64,000 nt of DNA, taken from positions 186,001 through 250,000 of the forward strand of contig CAVYKK010000019.1 in the NCBI GenBank assembly GCA_963769045.1. Direction: 5' to 3'. The translations under genes were made by a program, and so were the position numbers. The DNA is from Methanocella_A sp963769045 (GTDB lineage: Archaea; Halobacteriota; Methanocellia; Methanocellales; Methanocellaceae). Every line of letters starts with the position of its first letter. Position 1 is the first letter of the stretch. This document shows, in pieces, positions 57,518 through 64,000 of the stretch. The notes below the pieces were generated by a model, which had not been told where the DNA came from, ran no database searches, and saw only the letters and a list, made by a program, of their open reading frames with translations.

Positions 57518-58520
57518 CCGTGGTGCGACGCAGATGCTTGCTTCTTGTTAATAAGACCCATTGACCAATATCCATTACTTTCAATATTAATCGTGGTGCG
57601 ACGCCCGTGCTGCTTCTTGAATTAGCATCATAGCTGATATCCTATACTCCCCATAATAACCGCGGTGCGACGCCCATGCCTGCTTCGCTGCATGAGCTAC
57701 TCTGGGTTTTTCCGGCGCTCCGCCGTCCGGGCCGTGTGCTTACAATATCGGAGATTAATAGAGCAGGATATGGTCGGTCCAATATTAATCGCGGTGCGAC
57801 GCCCATGCGTGCTGCGCTGCATGGGCTACTCCGGGTTTTTCCGGTGCTGCGCCGTCCGGGCCGCGCTCGCACCCCCGGAGACACGCCCCGGCGGCGCCTC
57901 GCTTCGCTCGGCTGCGCCCGGTCGAGTCCCTTCGCAAGCGCTAAGCAACGCGCCTATCGGCAGCGTTCATTGCCCGGCCGCCTCCGCACCCCTCGCACAG
58001 CTTCGCGTGCGAGGGGCCTTCGGCCAGAAAAACCCTCCGCCTTCCGCGGAGAAGCAAAGGCTAAGCGTACTAGAACTAGTGTTGGCTCGTTGCCTGTAAT
58101 AGTATTGGTAAGGGTAGCCGATGCTTCTCCGCGGAAGGCGGAGGGTTTTTTCGGCTTGCCCGCTCGCACGCGTAGCTGTGCGAGGGGTGTGGAGGTGTCG
58201 GGTGTGAAAAACGCTGCCCAAAGGGCGCGTTTTTCAGGGCTTGCAAAGGAGGCTCAACGCTGCCGAAGGCGCGTTGGGCCGACGAAGGTGCGAGCCTGTC
58301 GCCCGACACCGGAACACCGGAAAAACCCGTAGTAGCACGTGCGGCGAAGCAAGCACGGGCGTCGCACCGCGATTAATACGGGGAGTAATGGATATTGGCC
58401 AATAGGTCTTTTTGACAAGAAGCAGGCATGGGCGTCGCACCACGATTAATATTGGAAAGACCATATCATGCTATTTAAGAAATCTTTAGTATTGCAAGAA
58501 CGCATGGGCGTCGCACCGCG
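57518..58520. repeat. 1-kb gene-free tract of nested and mirrored repeats
   Basis: GGTGCGACGC occurs four times forward (57522, 57595, 57664, 57793) and three times inverted (58359, 58432, 58508). Flanks are also repeated: TATTAATCG(C/T) before it and CCATGCCTGCTTC after it. At the centre 28 bp (58028-58055) recur inverted at 58123-58150 without a mismatch, around a 67-base loop. CCCCTCGCAC (57989) pairs with GTGCGAGGGG (58007). Further inverted homology links GGGTTTTTCCGG (57833 region) with CCGGAAAAACCC (58318 region). Open frames across it (such as 57676-58332) follow the repeats and are not credible genes. Confidence 0.85.
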
Positions 58521-58757
58521 AAGGATACGAAGACGAGCCAGCCGGGTTAATTTACCGTGGATTTATACAAGATAAAAATCAATCGATTATCCGCTTTTAG
58601 GTCAGCGTTGGTTTATATAGAGTATGACGTATATATCTCATGCGATTTGACGATACACAATGTTTATATGCAATTTGACAGGATTATACAGGTCAGAGAC
58701 ATACGTAGCAAGCTGCGTAGTAGACAACATAGTACACGAATATATTGAGACAAAATC

Positions 58758-60086
58758 ATGGTGCTCGACAATCTTGGAAACTCGCTAAAAGACGCGGTGA
58801 AGAAGCTCGCCAACGCCGGCAAGATCGACCGCGCGGTCATCGACGATGTGGTCAAGGACATCCAGCGTGCGATGATCCAGGCCGACGTCAACGTCCGGCT
58901 GGTCATGCAGCTCTCTAACCAGATCAAGAACCGCGCCCTGACCGAGGCGCCTCCCGCCGGGATGGATTCGCGGGAGCACGTGCTGCGGATTGTCTACACC
59001 GAGCTGGTCAACATCGTCGGCAAGACGACCCCGATCGCCCTGGAGCCCCAGACGATCATGATGGTGGGCCTGCAGGGGTCGGGCAAGACGACGACCACGT
59101 CCAAGATCGCCAGATACTTCTCCCGTAAAGGCTTAAAACCGGCGGTCATCTGCGCCGACACGTTCCGGCCGGGCGCTTACGACCAGTTGAGCCAGCTGTG
59201 TGAAAAGCTGGGCGTGGCATACTATGGCGAGCCGGGCAACACGGACGCGGTGGCCATCGTGAGGAACGGCCTCAAGGCGATGGCGAAGTACGACGTGAAG
59301 ATCGTCGACACGGCCGGCCGCCACGCGCTGGAGACCGATCTCATCCAGGAAATGAAAGACATCTACGCGCTGACCCCGTTCACTCACAAGCTCCTCGTGC
59401 TTGACGCGGCTATCGGCCAGCAGGCCAGCGAGCAGGCGAAGGCGTTCAATGACGCGATAGGTGTCACCGGCGTCGTGATCACCAAGCTCGACGGCACTGC
59501 AAAAGGCGGCGGCGCGCTGTCCGCGGTCTCGGACACGAACACGTCCATCGCCTTTATCGGCATAGGCGAGACGCCCGATGACCTGGAGCGGTTCGACCCG
59601 GACGGCTTCATCTCGAGGCTGTTGGGCATGGGCGACCTGAAGGCCCTCGTGGAGCGGGCGAACGAGGTCATCACCAAGGACAACGTGGACGTCGACAAGA
59701 TGATGCAGGGCAAGTTCACGCTGAACGACATGTATGCGCAGCTGGAGGCTATCAACAAGATGGGCCCGCTCAAGCAGATCATGTCCATGCTGCCGCTGGG
59801 CGGCATGGGCGGCAACATCTCCGACGACATGTACCGCATGACCCAGGACAAGCTCAAGGGCTACAAGGTTATCATGGACTCGATGACCGAGGCGGAGAAG
59901 GAAGACCCGAAGCTGATCGGCAGCAGCAGGATAACGAGAATCGCCATGGGCGCCGGGAAACCGCCCGAGGATGTCCGGGAACTGCTCAAGTACCACAAAA
60001 TGATGCAGAAGGCCATGAAAGGCATGAAAGGCGGCGCCGGCAAGCAAAACATGCAAAAGATGATGAAACAGATGGGAATGAAGTAG
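58758..60086 (+). CDS. srp54: Signal recognition particle protein SRP54
   Basis: 442 residues. N domain helices, then the G domain with GLQGSGKTTTTSK near residue 101, DTFRPGAYDQL, DTAGRHALE and TKLDGTAKGGG, and a methionine-rich M domain (about 330-442, ending GKQNMQKMMKQMGMK) that binds signal peptides and 7S RNA. Works with 7S RNA and SRP19 to target nascent membrane proteins. Upstream 240 bp hold TATA-like TTTATATAGAG and TTTATATGC boxes. A weak ribosome binding site precedes the ATG. Confidence 0.97.
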   Translation: MVLDNLGNSLKDAVKKLANAGKIDRAVIDDVVKDIQRAMIQADVNVRLVMQLSNQIKNRALTEAPPAGMDSREHVLRIVYTELVNIVGKTTPIALEPQTIMMVGLQGSGKTTTTSKIARYFSRKGLKPAVICADTFRPGAYDQLSQLCEKLGVAYYGEPGNTDAVAIVRNGLKAMAKYDVKIVDTAGRHALETDLIQEMKDIYALTPFTHKLLVLDAAIGQQASEQAKAFNDAIGVTGVVITKLDGTAKGGGALSAVSDTNTSIAFIGIGETPDDLERFDPDGFISRLLGMGDLKALVERANEVITKDNVDVDKMMQGKFTLNDMYAQLEAINKMGPLKQIMSMLPLGGMGGNISDDMYRMTQDKLKGYKVIMDSMTEAEKEDPKLIGSSRITRIAMGAGKPPEDVRELLKYHKMMQKAMKGMKGGAGKQNMQKMMKQMGMK

Positions 60087-60214
60087 TCGCTTTTAATGTA
60101 TTATTCTGCATAATAACACTTCAAAAATTTTTTTCGCAGCCTTTCCCAGGGCTATACATGACCGCTCCGCTTCGCTCCGCGGAAGAACAAAGAGACAGCC
60201 CGGGATGTTCCCAT
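60087..60214. other. Gap between convergent srp54 and mpg genes
   Basis: Contains AAAATTTTTTT (60125-60135) and the palindrome CCGCTCCGCTTCGCTCCGCGG (60162-60182). The former can end srp54, the latter may be a hairpin. No gene. Confidence 0.4.
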
Positions 60215-60838
60215 TTATCTTTTTGATACATATGGATTGTCTTTGATGTAGAACCGCCATGGTTTATCTTTATCTTCGCCTGCGTAGCTAACTCCGACGC
60301 GGGTGGTTTGTACGATGTCGAAGTCCTGCGGCTGCCCATTGGTGACGTACAAGGGGCCTTCGATGCAGACGTCCTGGCCGTCGAGGGCTCGTGTGATACC
60401 CAGTGCCTGACAAAGCTTCGACGGCCCGGACGTCAGGTCCCTCGCTCGCCTTACCCGGCCACCGCGGAGCTTTTCCATCGCCTCAATGCCCTCGACGGGC
60501 TCGCCGGCCCGGATGAACACCACCGTTGGCACGCCCACGGGTCCGGTGACGATGTCGAGGCAGTAGTATACTCCGAATACCTGGAACACGTAGGCGTGCC
60601 CGGCGCCTTCGAACTCCGTGCGGTTTGCCTCCGTTTCCCCGAACCGGGCGTGCGATGCCCGGTCGTCAAATCCCAGGTACCCCTCGATCTCAACGATGCG
60701 TGCCGCTAACCGGCCGTAGTCGGGGTGCATCCGGACCAGCGTTTTGCCGAGCAGGTTCCGGGCTACTGTGAGCGTCGGCCTCAGGTAGAACCCTCTCGGC
60801 AGTATATGCTCATAAGTGGCCTGCGTTATAGTGTGCAC
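60215..60838 (-). CDS. 3-methyladenine DNA glycosylase (Mpg/AAG family)
   Basis: 207 residues; removes alkylated or deaminated purines from DNA. LPRGFYLRPTLTVARNLLGK opens the family domain; VEIEGYLGFDDRASHA holds the catalytic glutamate; GHAYVFQVFGVYYCLDIVT and LIRAGEP-like VFIRAGEPVEG follow, then LTSGPSKLCQALG. The length equals that of bacterial and archaeal Mpg. Divergent from TrmY. The start has a weak ribosome binding site. Ends with the RFYIKDNPYVSK tail common to the family. Confidence 0.95.
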   Translation of the reverse strand: MHTITQATYEHILPRGFYLRPTLTVARNLLGKTLVRMHPDYGRLAARIVEIEGYLGFDDRASHARFGETEANRTEFEGAGHAYVFQVFGVYYCLDIVTGPVGVPTVVFIRAGEPVEGIEAMEKLRGGRVRRARDLTSGPSKLCQALGITRALDGQDVCIEGPLYVTNGQPQDFDIVQTTRVGVSYAGEDKDKPWRFYIKDNPYVSKR

Positions 60839-60922
60839 GTTGGAGACTCACATCATACCCTGATAATAATTACCTGCGGTGTGCTGCGTAATTGTTAATA
60901 CGAAGGAGCCGGATGTTCATGC

Positions 60923-61510
60923 ATGCGCAAGTTCGTCATCGTGGGCCATAAGGCTGTGACCACCCCGAAGTTCAGTCTCAACGACCTCCCGGGAGGAGCG
61001 GGACGCATGGACATCGTCGCACGCTGTGTCAACGCATCGCTATTCCTGTCGCATGACCTCCGGCGGGACGTGGAGATCTACGCAGTCCTGCTCGGGGAGC
61101 CAAGCCCGCCGGTGACTATCCGTTTCAGCGGAGAGAAGGTCCGCTACCTCAGCCCGGACGAGCGAAGCCCGGCCGCCCTTATCAAGAAAGCCCTGGAAAA
61201 GGGCGTTCCCCCGGCCGGAGAAGAGGAGTCGACCCCCGGAATCTACGTCTCGAAGCGATCGTTCGCCGACGTCATCGGCAGCCTGGAAAACATCGTGTAT
61301 ATGCACGAGGATGGCGAGGATATCCGGGAAGCGAAACTGACCGGCGACGAGACGTTCGTCCTCAGCGATCACCAGAACCTGACACCGGAGGAAGATTCGG
61401 CCTTATCCGCCAGAGGCGCCCGCAGGATCAGCCTTGGCAAAAAGCTGTATCATGCCGATCATTGCATAGTCATGGTCAACCATGAGCTGGACCGGCGCTT
61501 TGATTGCTGA
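60923..61510 (+). CDS. trmY: tRNA pseudouridine(54) N1-methyltransferase TrmY
   Basis: 195 residues; a SPOUT enzyme that makes N1-methylpseudouridine at position 54 of tRNA. It starts RKFVIVGHKAVTTPKFSLND LPG, the typical TrmY opening (…NDLPGGAGR), and ends with GRRISLGKKLYHADHCIVMV and NHELD, the knotted AdoMet site with its conserved cysteine. The length is normal. Single gene, divergent from mpg. The ATG is one of two in a run; GGAGCC lies 15 bases before it. Confidence 0.93.
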   Translation: MRKFVIVGHKAVTTPKFSLNDLPGGAGRMDIVARCVNASLFLSHDLRRDVEIYAVLLGEPSPPVTIRFSGEKVRYLSPDERSPAALIKKALEKGVPPAGEEESTPGIYVSKRSFADVIGSLENIVYMHEDGEDIREAKLTGDETFVLSDHQNLTPEEDSALSARGARRISLGKKLYHADHCIVMVNHELDRRFDC

Positions 61511-61623
61511 TGTGGCAGGTAACGTCCCCGGATAGCTAAAATACCGGTTGCGCAACGGGCTTACGAATCGGTAACAAAACATTCATAGTATATTCCACTC
61601 ACATAGCAACAAAGGTGACTTTT

Positions 61624-63048
61624 ATGCTGCCGATCAAGGGGGGGAGGAGCAGCCTCCAGAGAACGCTATTACTTACGTTAGCCTTTGCTATGCTGCTGAT
61701 AACGGCGGCAGCCTGTGCGGCGCAGACAGATACCGCATCGGAACAGGGCGATTTAGTATACGTCTGCAACGGGAATAACGTCTCGGTGCTCAACGCGACA
61801 GACCTGAAAGTGATCGACGTCGTCAATTTCGGAAGCGACATAAACCCGGGCTATATCGCACTGTCACCTGACGGGGATATGGCATACGTAGTGAGCATCA
61901 CGGATAACAGGCTTTTCTTCCTGGACACCCGTAACTGGACCGTCACCCATGTGACGACGATTGGGTCGGCACCGGGCAAGCCCAACGCCGTGGGCTCCGC
62001 GATCGCAGTGACGCCGGACGGCAGTCGCATCTATGTCGGGGACTACCAGAGTAACGTTGTCCATGTTATTGATGCCGCATCTTATGCAGTAATCGGTAAC
62101 GTCAACGTGGAGATCGCCCCCCTCGGGCTGGCAATATCCCCGGACGGCAGCTTTGTCTATACGGCTAACTCCGGTAGCGGCAGCATATCGGTCATCGACA
62201 CCGGCTCGAACGCCGTAGTCGCGACCATCGCCGGAGGCAACGGGACCTTCGACGTGCGTGTGTCACCAGACGGCAGCCGGCTGTATGCATCGAACTGGTA
62301 TGGCGGCGACGTCATGATCGTCGATACGGCGACCCGGAAGATGCTGGACCGCATTCAGGTGAGCCGGTGGATCGGCGAGGGCCAGGTCGGGATCAACAAC
62401 ATGAGGATTTCGCCTGACGGAGATACGCTGTACATAGCGAACGCCCGGGATGACACCATTGAAGTCATCAAAACGGACAAAGGGGTCGTCACCAGGACGA
62501 TACGAGTCGGACAATACCCGAGAGAGATAGAGCTCAGCGCCGACGGCAGCTTCCTGTATGTATCGCTCATCGGCAATCGCAGCTTCGATGCTATCAGACT
62601 GTCTGACGACATGATCATAGAAAAGAGCACAGCCTGGACAATCCCGGTAGGCATCGCGTACCATACGGCTAATCAGTCGCTAATCGTGAAGCCGATCGTC
62701 GCACCGACGCTCGCCCCTACGCCTGTCGCGACATCGGCGCTGGCCCCTGCGCCCATCGTCACCTATAGCCCGACGGCTGTGCCACAACAGTCAAACATGT
62801 TTCTATGGTTCCTGAACGCTCAGGGCACTGCTACGCTCAAGCCGACAACCGTGCCGGGCGGGTCAACCCCTGAAGCCACACAGAAGCCGTACTTCTCCGG
62901 CTGGGATGTCCCGAAGCTCCCCGTCGACGTGAACGATGACAATATCGTATTGTGGGGCATTGGCGGACTGATAGTCTTACTCGGTTTCCTGGGGATCGTC
63001 GCATATTTGAGCATCATGAAAAAGATGCGTGGCGGCGGAGAGGAATAG
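61624..63048 (+). CDS. Secreted YVTN-type beta-propeller with C-terminal membrane anchor
   Basis: 474 residues. Signal peptide (about 1-35, LAFAMLLITAAACAAQ), then seven or so repeats of the YVTN propeller: IALSPDGDMAYVVS, VTPDGSRIYVGDY, ISPDGSFVYTANS, VSPDGSRLYASNW, ISPDGDTLYIANA, LSADGSFLYVSLI. A Pro/Thr/Ala stretch follows and a final membrane helix (LWGIGGLIVLLGFLGIVAYL) with a basic tail, so the propeller faces outside. The ATG at 61624 follows AAGGTGAC. Such surface proteins are common in methanogens; ligand unknown. A CGCTCGCGCGCG motif lies beyond its stop. Confidence 0.88.
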   Translation: MLPIKGGRSSLQRTLLLTLAFAMLLITAAACAAQTDTASEQGDLVYVCNGNNVSVLNATDLKVIDVVNFGSDINPGYIALSPDGDMAYVVSITDNRLFFLDTRNWTVTHVTTIGSAPGKPNAVGSAIAVTPDGSRIYVGDYQSNVVHVIDAASYAVIGNVNVEIAPLGLAISPDGSFVYTANSGSGSISVIDTGSNAVVATIAGGNGTFDVRVSPDGSRLYASNWYGGDVMIVDTATRKMLDRIQVSRWIGEGQVGINNMRISPDGDTLYIANARDDTIEVIKTDKGVVTRTIRVGQYPREIELSADGSFLYVSLIGNRSFDAIRLSDDMIIEKSTAWTIPVGIAYHTANQSLIVKPIVAPTLAPTPVATSALAPAPIVTYSPTAVPQQSNMFLWFLNAQGTATLKPTTVPGGSTPEATQKPYFSGWDVPKLPVDVNDDNIVLWGIGGLIVLLGFLGIVAYLSIMKKMRGGGEE

Positions 63049-63148
63049 GCCTCGTAATATTTTTTCTGGGACCACGCAGAGCCAATCGTCGCCGGATGTG
63101 CAGGCGCTCGCGCGCGTGCACGTGAACGACATCAGTCCCATAAAAAAA

Positions 63149-63514
63149 TTATTTCCCCGGGCCACAGCACGAGGAACCACTGCTCGGCACCCCTGCGCAG
63201 CCACAGCTGCCGTCGTCGCAGGTCTCCGGGCCGCCGGTGAGCGCCGCCTTGATCATGGCAGCCGCACAGCCGACGCCACTCTGCACCCGGATCGCCGCCA
63301 CCGGGCAGTTCATCTGACAGGCCCCGCACTCCATGCAGGCCTCTTTGTTGGCCAGGGAAGCCACCGACTTCGATGACAGAGACAGCAGCCCGGTCGATTT
63401 GCGCTCGCCGATCGTGAAGACGGCATGCGGGCAAACGTTGACACAGATGCCGCAGCCAATGCACTTGTCAGGATATAGTTCCAGCGTGTTCTGACGGTAG
63501 GAGTTGAACATCAT
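63149..63514 (-). CDS. hgcB: HgcB, ferredoxin-like mercury-methylation protein
   Basis: 121 residues with two 4Fe-4S clusters: C18, C21, C24, C28 (KCIGCGICVNVCPHAVF) and C60, C63, C66, C70 (ACMECGACQMNCPVAAI). After them lies VQSGVGCAAAM with the lone C83 typical of HgcB, and a cysteine pair C116-C117 near the end (GSSCCGPGK). This set and the gene beside it separate it from ordinary ferredoxins. HgcB is thought to reduce the corrinoid of HgcA and bind Hg(II). Its ATG overlaps the hgcA stop by four bases (ATGA). An extra CDDGSCGC cluster near 99-106 is present. Confidence 0.88.
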   Translation of the reverse strand: MMFNSYRQNTLELYPDKCIGCGICVNVCPHAVFTIGERKSTGLLSLSSKSVASLANKEACMECGACQMNCPVAAIRVQSGVGCAAAMIKAALTGGPETCDDGSCGCAGVPSSGSSCCGPGK

Positions 63515-64000
63515 ATCGCCCCCATTATTTTCATTACGGTCAATATTGCCACCAGCAGGATCCCTATGACCAGCATTCCGGCCATGACAGGGATGTAGGT
63601 GAATATCTCCTTGCGTACGCCTGTCCGGGACGGGTACGGCGTGGCGCCGGTGAAGTTCAGCGCGAGATAGGCCGTGATGGGCGGCATTGCGAACAGGAAC
63701 GTGAGCGCTGACGCGTACGTCTGCCAGTCGCCCGACAGGCCATTGATCAGCTGGTAAGCCGCGAACGGCAGCGACAGGATCAGGCCCAGCAGCAGCCCTT
63801 TAGAGCTGTAGTCCTTCGTCGGCAGGTACGGTAGAAGTACCGGGAACAGCACGGTGCCGGCCAGGACTGCCGTCACCAGCCCCAGCGCCGACAGCCAGCC
63901 CAGCACGAAGAACGCCAGCACGGCTATGACAGCGGCGGGCAGGATGATGCCCACCAGTTCGACGGGTATGAGTACGATGCGGTCGATCACAGGGAACCGG
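63511..64000 (-). CDS. hgcA: HgcA, corrinoid mercury-methylation protein, C-terminal membrane part (cut by window edge)
   Basis: The C-terminal 162 residues are visible, from RFPVIDRIVLIPVELVG to the stop. They hold four or five membrane helices and the segment LALNFTGATPYPSRTGVRKE, which matches my memory of the HgcA membrane domain (NFTG(A/S)T..). The frame stays open to the edge, so the corrinoid-binding part with its Cap-helix NVWCAAGK motif should lie outside. Coupled to hgcB by ATGA overlap. HgcA would pass a methyl group from methyl-corrinoid to Hg(II). The assignment rests largely on the neighbouring hgcB. Confidence 0.82.
   Translation of the reverse strand, partial: RFPVIDRIVLIPVELVGIILPAAVIAVLAFFVLGWLSALGLVTAVLAGTVLFPVLLPYLPTKDYSSKGLLLGLILSLPFAAYQLINGLSGDWQTYASALTFLFAMPPITAYLALNFTGATPYPSRTGVRKEIFTYIPVMAGMLVIGILLVAILTVMKIMGAI

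Noticed and set aside
57676..58332. 218-residue open frame in the repeat tract
   Set aside because: It follows the inverted repeats, is extremely Arg/Pro/Ala-rich, has no ribosome binding site, and equivalent frames run on the other strand.
57518..58520. CRISPR array
   Set aside because: The GGTGCGACGC units are spaced irregularly (about 70 to 130 bp, then over 500), turn around in the right half, and have repeated rather than unique spacers. No cas gene is near.
1..64000. Ribosomal RNA, riboswitch or replication origin
   Set aside because: No rRNA segment, no recognised riboswitch fold, and no orc1/cdc6 gene or ORB-type repeats were seen.

Overview
The window looks like a piece of the chromosome of a methanogenic euryarchaeon of the Methanocella type (order Methanocellales). 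The evidence is a set of archaeal information-processing genes (PCNA clamp, primase large subunit PriL, transcription factor S, a histone, SRP54, an archaeal topoisomerase I, TrmY, NadM-type NMNAT), a CDP-alcohol transferase of the archaetidyl-lipid kind, a GC content near 55 %, AT-rich TATA-type promoters, GGAGGTGATC-like ribosome binding sites, and a gene pair that reads as hgcA-hgcB. The species assignment is inference; no rRNA is present.

Layout. 1-2.4 kb: a partial zinc alcohol dehydrogenase, NMNAT, a lipid head-group transferase and a PHP phosphoesterase. 2.7-20.4 kb: a large surface-polysaccharide region with DUF1616 and DUF2206 membrane proteins, a sugar-nucleotide epimerase, three GT4 glycosyltransferases, three FemAB/GNAT-like transferases, a Wzx-type flippase, a deacetylase-like protein and two secreted proteins carrying three GH16-like glucanase domains. 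20.4-26.1 kb: Nudix, TFS, PCNA, PriL and a DHH/RecJ-like protein with DnaJ-type zinc fingers. The last has its 5' end and promoter duplicated in a 345-bp tandem repeat. 26.7-36.2 kb: a frameshifted copper-binding Csp-like gene, tRNA-Val(CAC), a CDF metal transporter, a SemiSWEET, two hemerythrin-like genes, a YdjM-like protein divergent from a ribbon-helix-helix-like protein, topoisomerase I and an SDR.

36.3-39.3 kb is an AT-rich, probably acquired island. It holds a HEPN-type protein, a transposase remnant and a translationally coupled pair made of an ABC/OLD-like ATPase and a PD-(D/E)XK-like protein, which together look like an unnamed defence module. 39.5-41.9 kb: PadR regulator, an FtsX-like permease broken by four same-direction frameshifts, and its ATPase. 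42-57 kb: an RNase H-like protein, rubredoxin, several small membrane or secreted proteins, a beta-CASP-like hydrolase, a histone, an orphan DNA methylase, ketopantoate reductase, HflX, a DUF2209-like protein, a nitroreductase, and a zinc-type P1B-ATPase with its ArsR/SmtB repressor. 57.5-58.5 kb is a gene-free 1-kb tract of nested inverted repeats. 58.7-64 kb: SRP54, Mpg glycosylase, TrmY, a secreted beta-propeller, and the mercury-methylation pair hgcB and hgcA (the latter cut by the window edge).

A second layer of structure is non-coding. At least seven intergenic spaces carry long composite hairpins built from short tandem words (such as GGCCACAAA or GAGGTCACA), several with a related loop. 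They nearly always sit at gene 3' ends. A separate CGCTCGCGCG motif recurs in seven intergenic sites. All calls were made by reading the sequence; no database search was possible.
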